Source: Cryptomeria japonica (Eukaryota; Streptophyta; Pinopsida; Cupressales; Cupressaceae). Taken from it: a DNA stretch of 64,000 bases. A program made the position numbers and the translations under genes. Numbering within the stretch: position 1 is the stretch's first letter; every line of letters starts with the position of its first letter. This document shows, piece by piece, positions 35,176 through 46,978 of this stretch. Location: NCBI RefSeq assembly GCF_030272615.1, contig NC_081415.1, positions 368,016,667-368,080,666 of the forward strand. The letters are read 5' to 3'. The notes beneath the pieces were generated by a model. The model did no database searches and was not told where the DNA came from. It was given only the letters and a program-made list of their open reading frames with translations.

Positions 35176-36459
35176 CTAAGTGAAGAAATTTTTTAAGTGG
35201 ATGGTGTTAACCAGTTCACGGAGCTGTTCTCCTTCCAATGTTGAGAGCTGATAGGCACCAAAGCCAAAGACCATAGTAACGATGTAGGGACCTAGCCAAT
35301 TGGGTTCAAACTTTCCTTTGTTGTCTCGAAACTGTTGATTTTTAGGATTTTCTCTCAGGTCACCAACCTAAAATTCTCATTGTCGAACTTTCTTGTTATA
35401 TCCTTTAGACATTCTCTTTTGATACACTCTCAGATGATCAAATGCCACTTGTTGACATTCATCCAGCAACTCGAGTTCTTGTAATCTAGATATTCTGTAG
35501 TCTTCATCAGTAACAAGACCTTGCAAAGAAACTCTCAAAGATGGTATTTCCACCTCAATAGGTAAGACTGCTTCGGATCCATACACCAAAGAAAAAGGTG
35601 TAGCCCCAGTAGGTGTTCTAATACTTGTTCTATAAGCCCATAGTGCAGGATTGAGTTGTAGATACCAATCCCTCCCAGATTTGTTCATTGTTATGTGTAA
35701 GATAGTCAGCAAGTTTTTGTTAGATGCTTCAGCATGTCTATTACCTTGAGGGTAATATACAGATGACCAGTGCTATTTGATTTTGAATTTCTCACAGAGC
35801 TCGTCTAGATTTGTATTCTTGAATTGTCCTCCATTGTCAATCACAATGGATGAAGGTATCTCATACCTGTAGATGATATAGTTAAGGATGAATAGAGCTA
35901 CTTGTTTACTAGTTGCTTTGATGAGCGGAACTGCTTCTACCCACTTCGTGAAGTACTCAATGGCAGTTATGATAAACTTGTGTCTGTTTGATGATGCAGG
36001 ATATATTCGACCAATGAGGTCAAAGGCCCATTGCTGAAAAGGCCAATGTGTAATGAAGGGTATGAGATCCCTTGTTGGAGCATGTATGAGATTCCCATGT
36101 AGCTGACACTTCTCACAAGTTTTAGAAAACTTTATAGCGTCTTTCTCCATGTCTGGCTAGTAGTAGCTAGCCCTCTGTAGTTTCTGAGCTAAAGTAAGAC
36201 CATTCGAATGAGATCCACAAATACCCTCATGGACTTCTGATAATGCATGTTGGGACTCTTTAGTTTCTAGACACCTAAGAAAAGTACTATCTAAAACTCG
36301 CCTAAATAGGTCATTAGTGATGATGACGTACCATGAAGCATTTTGGATTAGGTTCCTTTTCTCATTACGGGTAAGATTTTCTCGGACAATTTGGTCTTGT
36401 AGATAAGAGTAAATATGGCTCCAGTGAGATGTGTTATGTCCAATAATAGAACAGATCAT
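35176..36459 (-). pseudogene. T2 integrase
   Basis: One minus-strand frame with isolated stops. It has a zinc-binding N-terminus ('HALSEVHEGICGSHSNG', 'KTCEKCQLHG') and a catalytic core with 'WPFQQWAFDLIGRI' (Asp), 'SIVIDNGGQFKN' (Asp) and, after a TAG, 'AEASNK' (Glu). The C-terminal part has 'LQLNPALWAYRTSIRTPTGA', 'FSLVYGSEAVLPIEVEIPSL' and 'WLGPYIVTMVFGFGAYQL', ending 'NTIHLKNFFT' at 35176. The canonical Tyr-Trp-Pro at the first stop has its Trp changed to TAG. All DDE residues are still readable. It continues the aRNase H of 51591-52080 beyond T3. Confidence 0.88.
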
Positions 36460-36576
36460 CTAGGACTCAGGAGAATCATAGGCAGGGTAATGTAACTCTT
36501 CCACCAGGAATTCAAAGCGAAAATTAGATTCTTATAACTCTGGTATAGATGCCAAGGTGGCCATAGCATTTGTTGT
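36460..36576 (-). pseudogene. T2 end of the additional RNase H, cut off by T3
   Basis: Minus strand next to T3 reads 'NAMATLASIPEL' and 'FEFLVEELHYPAYD'. This is the conserved end of a Tat RNase H ('ADAMATLAS' in relatives) and the connection to integrase. The matching upstream half, ending 'QIPRSTNRA', is at 51591, on the far side of T3. Confidence 0.78.
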
Positions 36577-39500
36577 TGTTATGCCCTGCATATCTAGTCC
36601 CATCATTTTCATGTTTATGAAAATATGGATCCCCTCTTTTGTCTCTTTTTTCTATTATTTTTTCCTTTTCTTTTTAGTCTTTCGTTTTGTTCACCTCGAA
36701 ACCCGGGTTCCCGAGTTCCTGAGGTGGGTTGTTTTCTTTGTGTCCTTTCAGAGCATCACTTCAAAACTTCCAGTTCCCAGAGTCCTAAAGTCTTTGTTTG
36801 TCTTTTGGTTTTCACCCTGGAAGTTCGGATTCTCGAAATCCTAGGCTATTTTTCTATCTGTTTTTCAAAAACTCGGGTCCCCAAGACTCCGAGCTTGCCG
36901 CTTGTGTGTCTTCATTTTCATGTGTGCATCCTCTGGTTGTCTCTGTCTTCTGTAGGTTGTAGGCTTGGTGTAAGGATACAAGATCTACAAAATCCAAAAA
37001 AAAAAAAAAAACACAAAATCCCTAAAAAATGCAAAAGTGAAAAAACAAATTAAAAAAATTGAAAAACCATTTGAAAATAACAAAAAAATCAAATATTTGC
37101 AAAAAAAAAAAAAGAATTTTGGAACTCTGGACCTCCAGAGTATGAAAAATTATAACTCAAGACCCCACACTCCCGAAATCCCGAAGTGAAATGCAAAGAA
37201 ACTAAAAGCAATTTTCGAACCTCTGAGGCATGAAAGAACTAATCATTTAAAACTTGGAACTCCAGAAGTCCACAACCCTGGAGCCAGCAAAAGGAATGAA
37301 TGAATCTGGGATTCCAAACTCCTGAGATATGGAAAAGTCAATACCCGAAAGCTCCAAGGTCCGAAATCCCGAAAACTGCAAGAACTGAAATCTCGAAGCC
37401 AATAATGCATATAACAACTGTACACTTCAGAGTTCCAAACTCTTGGGATGGCAAAAAAGACCCAAAGCTCTTGCCAAGTACAAAAGTACAAAAGTCCGCA
37501 ACCATGAAACTCTAGTATCATCAAGCTCTGCAGCAAACAAGTATGGCTATGAATTAACCTGAGGAAAGGAAAGATGAAATTGGAGATCAAAGCAAGTTTT
37601 AATCTGTTGATTCCATAGTGTGAAATAATGAAAGCCACAAAAGAAGTTGCAGCAATGAGCTATGATTACAACCAAGACACTAAGCATATGGAGCAATGTA
37701 AATATGAAGGCACCCCAGAGTTTTGGACCAACGAGGTGTGGAGGAATCGACTTCCCAAAGTCCGGAACCTCATAGTTTTGAAACCCCATAGTATACAAGC
37801 CTTGAGGAGAATGAACAACGCACCCAAAATCCGAAGTAGAAGAGAAAACAACGTAACTCCAAACCTCTGGAGTGTGAAAGAACTAGCTGTCCAAAACTGG
37901 GGACTCCGGGAGTTTGAAATCCCGGAGTCATTCATTCTGTGAATTCCGGAGAGCATGAAATCCCAAGTTAAAATGTGAATTCCAACGATAGTTTTGGTGA
38001 AGAGATCGCATCCTTGATATGGTTATTTTTTTTCCATAAAGTAGAACGTTAGAGTATGCCAAAGCCTAGATCCTTTGATAAAATGAGGCTATCGTTGCTT
38101 GTTGAAATCAATCTGAGTGTTTTGTAATATAGAAAATATATCTCAAATAGAATGCAAATGATATAATGAATGACTCAAGAGAGAAACTCAATCACAGCAA
38201 AGGAAAAAGAAAAAATGCAGACTTCATACATTGAGTCAAAAATAAAATCTGTAGTAAGAAAAGCATGAGGTGGATCGATTAGGGCAACCAAATAAATGGT
38301 ACGCGTACAAGAATTCATAAAGCACAAGCCAAGCCTATTTAGGGCACCCACCGTCTCAATGAATAAAGAAAACAAGTTTAAAAAAGGGATTCATGAAAGT
38401 TCACAAACCACATATGTTTCAAGGTTGAAAAGTGTTTTGAATACCATTTCTCTATTCATTGGTCAAATTGCATTTGGAATATATTTTAAACTATGGTGAC
38501 TTTTATTTTAATAAAAGGGCATTAAAAATCAAAAGAGATTTAAATCAACTTTGTTTTAGATGTTAAATATTTGTTGATTTAAGTTCCTTTCTCTTTTTGG
38601 GGCATAAATTAATTATGTTTTATTAATGTCCTTGCAGGGAAAAAGTGGAAGATGGGAGCCATCATGGCAAATTAAATAATGATAAAGGGATATTTGCTTT
38701 CTTAAATTTTAATTTATTTTAAAATTTAATAAAATTCTTTTATAATGATTTAAATCTTTTTGTAATATTATTTTTATTTAATTTAAAAGATTTAAATTAT
38801 TTTATTTTAAATTCATAATGAGATTAACTTTTATTTGAAATTGTGAATTTATAAAATAAATCGGTACACTTTTAGGAAATGAGTTAATTATTTTATTGTT
38901 TTAATGTGTAGGTCCTAAATGAATTAGATTTGCAAATCGTGGAGATAAAGTTGGAATGAAGTGGAGATAAGTTGGAACAAATGTTGAAGTGGCATTTACT
39001 TGAAGGACAAGCATGCAGATAGAAACAACAAAATGCATGTTGGAGCAGTGCCACCATCACAACCACTCTAGCTTCAACTGATAATGGATGTCACACCTTC
39101 TTTTTAAGCAAATTTTGCATGATTACGAAGTGTTGGCTCATGTAACACCATTTTTGTAATGCTCACCCAGTCCCAGTTTCGTAATAGTTAACTAGAGTCC
39201 AAGCCAGAGACTTGCAAGTCAACTATGACTCCTTTCCTTTTTAGTTCTTAATTTAGATTAGGTTTATTTTCTAGAAAGTAGGACAAGAAACTCTATAAAT
39301 TGGAGATTTTGATTCATTTGTTAGGGGTCCGTGAATTGATGATTTGAGGTCCAATTAGAGATTCCATTTAGAGGGTCCACAAATTGATGATTTGAGGCCC
39401 ACTTAGAGATTTTAGATTATTGTTAGGAATTTGAGTATTTTTGTGATACATTCTTTGGAGTTAATACAAGAAGAATCTTATAGATTCCTGATCTATGCAT

Positions 39501-40076
39501 ATGTGCTATGAGTTTGTTCTTTGCAGTCTGATAATGTCTATTTTTTGAAATCAGCAACTTGTTCTGATCTTCTGTTTATTTCTTTATGAATCATAATGCT
39601 CACGTAAGTGGTGTATGAGAATTAGTGGGATAGACAATATTGTGGTGATATTCTTTCCATGAGTTTGTAAAGCATGAATTTGCATGTTCATTGGAGGTTT
39701 GTAATTTAATGTTGATTTGAATAATATTTGATGATTTTTGGATTGCAGGGTACTAATTAAGTAGTTCATTAAGTTGTTATTGAATTGGTTTCATTGTTAT
39801 TTTCTTGTTTCCCTGATCTATCTTTTGCAGTTTATTTCAAAAGAGAATCTGAAAAATACAAAAAAGAAGAAGTATGTAATCTGAAGTTGTTTCAACCAGT
39901 AGGCCCCTTGACAGGTACAATCATATTAGCCATTGAGCTACCCATCATCGTCGAGACCCGACTATAGAGACCTTGGAGTACTTAGTTTCTCAAAACTTAC
40001 TATTTTTCAGGAGAGGTGGTAAGTGTTTCCATAAACTACCTAACTGTTGGTGAGTGTGTCAAAACACCCGTCAACA
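36577..40076 (+). repeat. Left (5') LTR of T3 (3500 bp)
   Basis: From TGTTATGCCCTGCATATC to CACCCGTCAACA. The first third has CT-rich and dyad-rich blocks. The middle (38500-38880) is AT-rich. A TATA-like 'actctataaattgg' at 39291 probably lies in the promoter. Frames within it (for example 36625-37053, 37243-37638) are by-products of the repeats. Confidence 0.92.
37120..37950 (+). repeat. Dyad-rich array in the T3 left LTR
   Basis: About ten short imperfect palindromes of the CTCCNGGAG / CCCGAAATCCCG type are scattered over 800 bp, for example 'ctggacctccagag' (37125), 'ggaactccagaagtcc' (37257), 'ggggactccgggag' (37899). An earlier block (36690-36900) has the same motifs as TTCCCGAGTTCC. 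The right LTR repeats the pattern (48100-48330 and 48555-49450). Confidence 0.7.
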
Positions 40077-40130
40077 AAAACTGGCGCTAGAAGGAGGGCT
40101 TAGACTAATCCCCTTGCTAGTTAACCACAT
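40077..40130 (+). other. T3 primer binding site and leader
   Basis: TGGCGCTAGAAGGAGGG at 40082-40098, five bases after the LTR, is the expected TGGCGC-type gypsy primer site. The gag ATG follows at 40131. Confidence 0.8.
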
Positions 40131-42182
40131 ATGGTACTTCCAAGAGACGGATTGATGCCCTTTACCCAGCCTAACCTCAACAACGAGCAAGATGACATTC
40201 TTACCCAACTATATGACTTTGCTTGGGATAGTACAAGAGATTATAATGATTGGTTATGAGCATGACAAGTCTTGGGCAACAAGAGACAAAAGGCTATGCA
40301 TATAGAAGAAGAGGCACAAAGACAACTTAATCCTCAGGTGAACCCCCAAGAAAATCCACAACCACATCCTCAACCAAAGAATTGAGGTACTAAGTTGGAT
40401 TGTATATCATCTTTCTCGAGAGAGAGATTCCACCGAGTCCTTAGGAGTGGTTCTTCATCATCCGACTTAGTAGAGTTAGGACCTACCACTAGGAGAAAGA
40501 GGAGCAATTCTAAGAAACAAGCCTCAACAGCCTCACCAATACAGTCATCCATACTCAACGTAGAAGATCAACTGATTCCTAGTCCTCAGCCTATCGCTGC
40601 ACCTTTTGTGACTCAACATCCACCGTCACCACATTCAATGGCCTACTTTAGCCAAGGCACCACACCACTAGGAACCATACTAGGGGGTATACATGACCTA
40701 CCTAGAAACCCGGATAAATTTTGCAGCAAATTTTAGTATTTAGGGGGACAAACGGTTGATGAACATATTGAAGCATTCAAAGATGCAGTCGTTCGTAATC
40801 ATATTGAGCATCAAGATGTAGTATGTAGACTTTTCCCATATTCACTTAGGGAGAATGAATATAATTGGTACCTAACCTTACCTGCAAACTCTATCACTGG
40901 CTGGGACGTCTTGGAGAAGGCTTTCATTGATCAATTCCAAGTGTATGTAGACCCTGGAATACTATACCACTAGTTCACTTCTCTTAAGAAATCGCCAAAT
41001 GAGCCATTAACAACTTTTAATACTAGCTTCCAAAGGGAATTCAAGAGGCTACAAGCCCCTTACCAGGTAGTGCCTAATGTAGCCATCGACTCATAGCTAA
41101 GAGCTATCGACCCTTGGACTGCTATGTTTATTAAGAAGAGTGTTCCCCAAGATCAAAGGGACCCCTTGGCAAAAGTCTTCGCACTAGCAATTAGTATGAG
41201 CCATGAGTTGAATCAAACCCCAGGAGGGATCAAATATAATCTACCTATAGGGGTGAATCAAGGAAACTACAATCAACTCTGAGGCATACCCTCGCCTCTA
41301 CCTGTAGGTGCCCCAACGATGAACCCTGTGCCAATCTATGCACCCCAACCTTGAGTGAATCAATAGTTTGCTGCCCAAGCTTTGACTTGGTAAAATAATA
41401 CCAATACCGCCCCCACTCAAACGCAATATGTTGGTAAAGCGCAAGGGGGAAGTCAACAATTTGGTAATACTAACTCAGCAAACCAACCTCCAACCACGGT
41501 GCTTGAGAATCAAGGATCTCATATATCTATTGAAGTTGAAGCCTTAAAAAAATGATCTTACAGGTTACTTCAGACTTGAGCCAGTTAAAAATGAATCCTC
41601 CGGGAGGGTATAATCAATCCCAACCATATGATAATCAGTGGAACTATAATAACCAGAACCAAAATCAAAGGTATAACAACAAACCTTATAATAGGCAGTG
41701 GAATACGGGTCTGAATAATGGTGGGGTGAACCATGATCACCCTGACGCACAAGATAACCCAAACCACACATAAAGTGTTAACCTTGCGGACATGAATTTG
41801 CTAACAAATTGGTGTAGGTTGCATGACACAGATGTGCATTTTGACCTTAATTGTGCTCAATTTGAGAAGATCATAAGAATTACTCAATCTGACTCTCAGC
41901 CCTTAGATTGTTCCAATGATGAACGCGATAAGGTTAATACTGCCATGTTGGTCAATACCTTCATGTGCAAAGAATTTCAAGCTAAAGCTCAAGGTGAACC
42001 ATGTGTCTATGATGCTCAGGCCTTTCAGACCAGAAACAACTACAATCTTAGGAGTCAAGGCAAAGCTCCATTAACGGAGCCACCTCCCCCAACGGGTGGG
42101 TTTGTACCTCCTGATGTGAATGCAAGCAACAATCCTCACCCTCCTCAAGCTTTTCAAGGAGCACACCCTAGACAAGCTTAAG
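40131..42182 (+). pseudogene. T3 Gag
   Basis: The ATG at 40131 begins 'MVLPRDGLMPFTQPNLNN'. After a Gln/Pro/Ser-rich part the capsid-like domain (40742-41200) reads 'DEHIEAFKDAVVRNHIEHQD', 'LFPYSLRENEYNWYLTLP' and 'WDVLEKAFIDQFQVYVDPGI'. Then comes an Asn/Gln-rich stretch (41590-41740) and, at 41813-41854, a CX2HX4HX4C knuckle ('CRLHDTDVHFDLNC'). Roughly eight stops and one frame change. The end at 42182 abuts protease. Confidence 0.82.
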
Positions 42183-42196
42183 AGAAAGATTATGTT

Positions 42197-42913
42197 TTGA
42201 AAGGATCATTTAATGTTACTAAGGAGATGGAGAGGACTGCCACCACTATGTCCCTGATGGAAGTACTAAGATATTGCCCTGAACAGAACAGGGCCCTCCT
42301 TAGAAAGTTGGAATTGTTAGAGTCAGAGAGCAATGAGGTTAAGATGGAAGACCTTAATGAAGTCAACACTAACGTTAGTAGTGATGCAATAGAAAATCCA
42401 CCATTTTTACTAAGTTTGAGGATATGTGGAAATAATTTACACAACTGTTTGGTAGATTCAGGGGCTTCAGGAAACATAATGCCCTACTCTATATGTCAAA
42501 AGCTTGGACTTCAACTAGTACGTGCAAATAGTAAGGTGGTACAATTAGACAAAACTGAGGTTAACGTAATTGGAGAATTGAAAGATGTATACATCCAATT
42601 AGGTGTTGATCCCCGAATATCTCGTTATATTGACATTCAAGTAGTGGATATTTCGGAAGTATATTGGATGCTCCTTAGTAGGGATTGGTCAAAGACTTTG
42701 GGAGGATATTTCTTGACTTGTTTCACATTCCCGTGGCTTCCATGGAAGGGAGCAAGAAACCAGATCCAAATCGATAGTGAACCTAAGTTGAAGAAGTTGG
42801 TAACATATTATGGTGCTCCCAATGAGGTGGCATTTGCTGAAGTGAGTCTAGGAGTTTATAGGGTCAATGAGATTCTCACTTTCTCCGCACCAGCTCCTCT
42901 CCAGTTATTTTGA
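42197..42913 (+). pseudogene. T3 aspartic protease
   Basis: A 238-codon open frame. 'LRICGNNLHNCLVDSGASGN' carries the catalytic Asp-Ser-Gly, followed by 'IMPYSICQKLGLQL', 'VVQLDKTEVNVIGELKDV', and 'DISEVYWMLLSRDWSKTLGG', where relatives have 'LLGRDW'. The domain itself is unbroken; the stop at 42911 interrupts the longer Pol frame, which resumes at 42974 in the same frame. Confidence 0.87.
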
Positions 42914-42973
42914 GCAGATATGACCTCATATAAAAGGTGAGTCAAACATTTTTCTACAGAAGTACAACAAGGA

Positions 42974-44221
42974 ATGTGTTTGTTGGAGGACACTATGAAG
43001 ATACAAGATTTGTTGCTTCTGAAATGGTGTCGAATACATCATGAGGAGCACTCAGAGATGTCATGTATCCCATGTCAGAATGAGATTATGAAATTGATGA
43101 GTCTGGTTCCATACAAAGAAGATGATCATACCATCAATATGGAAGAAGTTCAAAGTCTAAGTTGTGAAGGATTAGAGCCCCAAACAATAGATTCTATAAG
43201 TAAGACTACCCAACCTAAAGAATACAACCAGGAGATTCTTGCAGTTGAGCTTGTCAAAAATGAGAAGGAAAATATTCCTCTTGAGCAAGAGAAAGAAGAA
43301 ACACAATCTCAACTTCAATCTCAATCAGAACAGATTGTTCTTAACACTACTAAAGCATTCATGCAACCAGAAATTGAAAAATCTCAATTGTCACAAGACC
43401 TCGAGTCAGAGAAGCAACAATCATCTCTGGAAGCTAATCTGATCATTGACCCTAAGGTGAAAAATGTAAAGAGACCAAAAGATGAAATATGGTTTTTAAA
43501 GTTTGATGGGTCAAGATCTAAGCAAGGTAGTGGAGCAGGCATAGAGTTAATGAACCGAAAAGGGAAAACCCTTTTAGCTTCTTACCGACTCCAATTCCCT
43601 TGTACTAATAACATGATGGAGTATGAGGCCTTAGTTAGAGGATTACTTTTTGCTCATAAGAAGGAGGCAAAGTGTTTGAAGGTGCAAGGAGATTATGAGC
43701 TGGTGGTTAAACAAGTGCGAAGCCAATAAGCGTGTCATGATAAAAGGTTAGCAACATATAGGAATATATTGTGGGATTTGATTGAGGATTTTGATGCTTT
43801 TGACATTCAATTGGTACCTAGGAAAGTAAATGGAATACCTGATGTGTTGGTCATAGTTGCCAGTACATTAGAACTAGTAAGCCAATCCCCTTTGAAGAAG
43901 TTTTCCGTAGAATTAATCTCCATACCTGTTGTACCTGATAATATCAAACACTTTCAATTTTTCCAAGATGATGCCCACATTCTATCCTTTCTTGCCAATT
44001 CACGAGCTTTTGAAGAGAAAATTATTGATGAGGAAGATCAATTGGATGATCTTAATGTCAAAAATAATGATGATATTTTAGATTTACCAACTAACGTTAT
44101 TCCTAAAGGGATGGTCACCTTAGAGAGACTTTTTTATTATGATCCTAGAGTAAAGGAGAGATTAACAATGGATTCAGATGCTGGAAAGTACGAGCCCCAT
44201 AATATTGGTCCAAAAGGATGA
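42974..44221 (+). pseudogene. T3 linker and additional RNase H upstream of RT
   Basis: A Glu/Gln-rich linker (42974-43470) precedes an RNase HI domain. It reads 'EIWFLKFDGSRSKQGSGAGI' (Asp), 'CTNNMMEYEALVRGLLFAHK' (Glu), 'LKVQGDYELVVKQV' (Asp), then after one stop 'LIEDFDAFDIQLVPRKVNGI' and 'PDVLVIVAS' (last Asp). A further linker (43900-44221) leads to RT. The domain sits between protease and RT; a second, ordinary RNase H follows RT at 45001-45653. Confidence 0.85.
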
Positions 44222-45000
44222 GAGGATTTTCTATATTGGGAAGATTTGCACTCAAAATGAAAGAGAAAAACTTATACAAATCTTGCAAGAGTTCATTGAT
44301 GTAATAGCATGGGGGTAAGAAGATTTAAATACATTTGATACAATGATCATCACCCATGTGATCCCCTTAAAAACTAACATAAATCCATTTCAGCAAAAGC
44401 AATGGCCAGTCAATTCACTAATAGAACCCTTGATTTTCAAGGAAGTACAAAAGTTACTCTCTGCCAAGATTATTTTTCTGGTACAACATTCCACTTGGGT
44501 TGCTAATTTGGTACTAGTACGAAAAAAGAATGGATGAATACGGCTTTGTGTGGACTTTGGCAATCTCAACAAATCTTTCGAGAAAGATAACTACCCACTT
44601 CCTTCTTTGGATGAAGTACTACAAATAGTAAAGGTTCGCAAGTGAGGTTGTTCTTAGATGGTTATTCGGGATATAACCAAGTATCGGTGAACTATGAGGA
44701 TGGTATGAAGACAGCGTTTACAATGAAGTGGGGAATGTATGCGTACAAAAGAATGCCATTCGGGTTGATTAATGTTGGGGCAACCTTCCAACGAGTGATG
44801 GATACGGCTTTTAAGGAACTGATTGGAAAATGCATTATTATCTATCTGGACGACTTGACAATATTTCCCAAGGTTAGAGAAGATCACCCAGACCACCTCC
44901 AAAAGGTATTGGAAAGATGTCAGAGATATGGGATTTCCCTTAACCCCAAGAAATGTGTATTTGGAGTGGTTGAAGCAAAAGCTACTTGGCCATGTAATCT
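44222..45000 (+). pseudogene. T3 reverse transcriptase
   Basis: Copies the element RNA into DNA. Motifs in order: 'LIEPLIFKEVQKLLSAKIIF' and 'STWVANLVLVRKKNG' (44343-44537), 'CVDFGNLNKSFEKDNYPLPS', 'FLDGYSGYNQVSV' (44645), 'RMPFGLINVGATFQRVMDTA', and catalytic 'IIIYLDDLTIF' near 44838. The thumb then shows 'GISLNPKKCVFGVV'. A few stops and frame changes (near 44534, 44640, 44960) break it. Catalytic Asp pair is intact. Confidence 0.9.
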
Positions 45001-45653
45001 ATGACAGGGGGATATCTATAGACCCTGAACCGGTAGAAGCATTATTGAAGTTACAAATGCTCGACAGTAAAAAGGAGATGAGATCTTTCTTTGGGAAGAT
45101 CAATTTTGTCAAAAAGTTTATTACTGGGTTTGCAAAGATAGTTAGGCCATTGAATGAAATGATGAAGAAGGATGTTAAGGTCGAATGGACAACTGAAGAA
45201 AAAGAGGCTTTCCCCCAGATCCAGAAATCCATCGCCAAAGCTCCTGTGTTAACTAGCCCTGACTACACTCTGTCGTTTTACATATATTCTTTTGCTTCGC
45301 TACACTCAGGAGCAGTTGTTTTGACGTAGAGGCAAGCAGGGGATGAGATAACCATTGCATTTATGAGCTCTCCTTTTAAAAGTGTTGAGGTTAGATATTC
45401 TGCCCTTGGAAAATAGGCTTTTGCCTTGGTGAGAGCAGTTAAGAAATTCAGGCATTATATCTTGAGGAGTAAAATTTATGAGATTGTCCTTGATCAAGTG
45501 GTGAAGTCACTACTCATGCAGTCCGAGCTAGGAGAATGTCAAGGGAAATGGATGGTAATATTGCAAGAATTTGATCTAGATATGCATCCAATGGAGTTGG
45601 TTCGAGGCCAAGGATTATCTCAAACCATGGCGACTGACATCCCTCAAATCTAG
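45001..45653 (+). pseudogene. T3 RNase H following RT
   Basis: 'GHVIYDRGISIDPEPVEALL' and 'EMRSFFGKINFVKKFITGFA' (connection), then 'SPDYTLSFYIYSFASLHSGA' where relatives have 'YI-AS---IG-VL-Q', 'AFALVRAVKKFRHYILRSKI' and 'GKWMVILQEFDLDMH'. This is the usual gypsy RNase H. The first catalytic position appears altered (Phe-Ala-Ser). One TAG stop at about 45327 and one at 45415. Confidence 0.82.
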
Positions 45654-45662
45654 TGCCAACAA

Positions 45663-46978
45663 TATACGTTGGAGTCATTCACTCAGGACCCCTGGTACAT
45701 GGATTTGGTATTTATATTGCTGAATAATAGGTGTCCTAAGGGGTTGACAACCATGCAAAGACCAGCATTAAGGCTCAAAAGTGCCAATTACATGATCAAG
45801 GATTCGGCACTTTATAGAAAGAATTATGAAGGTATTTACCTTCGGTGTCTTGATCATCAAGAAGCCTGTAATATGATTGAGGAATTTCATGGGAAATATG
45901 GTATAAGTCATGGGTCGGTGGATGCCACTGCACATCAAATCTTGAAGGTTGGATATTACTGGCCTAGCATATTTAAGGATACTCATGAGAATGTTCGTCA
46001 CTGTCATACATGTGAAACTGTAGCCTCCAGAGAAAGAAATCATGTCATGCCTCTCCAACCAGTGTTTGAGGTAAGACCTTTCACCCAATGGGCACTGGAT
46101 TTCATAGGTGTTATTAATCCTAACTCATCTGCAGGGCGTAATTTTATTCTTACTGCTATGGATTATTTCACTCAGTGTACAGAAGCCATTGCATGTCAGA
46201 ATGCTATTGCTGAGGTAGTCTTGAAATTTATTGAAGAGCACATCGTCACCAGGTTTGGTATGTCGTTCGCTCTGGTATGTGACAATGGTCCTGCTTTTAC
46301 TTCTACATAATTGATGCAATGGCCATACGAATATAAAGTAATATTAAAATTTTCATCCAACTACTACCCGCAAGGTAATGGAGTAGTTGAATCTACGAAC
46401 AAGAACATCCTAGATATCATTAAGAAGCTACTTGAGAAAACCCCCAGGGATTGGCATAATCAATTGAGATATGCCTTATGGCTGGTAGAACCAGAGTAAA
46501 AGTCACCTTGGGAACTTTTTCATATTACCTTGTCTATGGCCAAACCCCTGTCTTCCCAATCAACTTACAAATGTCGGTCCTCCAATTAATGAAAGAGCTT
46601 GACATTAAGGATCAGGTAGAGGTTCACCTTTTAAATTTATTAAGACTTGATGAAAAAAGGATTAATACTCTACAACACTTTGCCAAGCACCAAACCGATG
46701 TTAAGAGATGGTTTGATAAAAGGGCTAAGGTGAAAGCTTTTTGGGTCTCTGACCTAGTCTTGTTATGGGATAAGGCCAAGGAGAAGAAAGGTGATCACCA
46801 CAAGTTTGAAATATTATGGTTAGGTCCTTACCAAATAGCCAAAATTTTAGGCAAGAACACCTTTAGGTTAATCTCTTTGACTGGAGAACTTGTATCATTG
46901 CCCGTCAATGGTCAGTTCCTCAAACATTACTTTGATAAATCCTCAATGAAGCTTGATCTATTGTATATAGTATATTAG
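45663..46978 (+). pseudogene. T3 integrase
   Basis: The frame 45669-46310 has the zinc-binding motif ('EFHGKYGISHGSVDATAHQI', 'YYWPSIF', 'RHCHTCE') and core residues in 'QWALDFIGVI' (Asp) and 'ALVCDNGPAFTST' (Asp). After a TAA, 'NYYPQGNGVVESTNK' carries the Glu. The C-terminal part (46478-46978) reads 'FSYYLVYGQTPVFPINLQMS', 'FEILWLGPYQIAKILGKNTF' and 'LPVNGQFLKHYF'. One stop and one frameshift (near 46490) separate the parts; the DDE triad is intact. Confidence 0.9.

Noticed and set aside
37243-37956. Overlapping frames on both strands in the T3 LTR, repeated at 48728-49448
   Set aside because: Open because of the dyad repeats; no family resemblance and different frames are open in each LTR.
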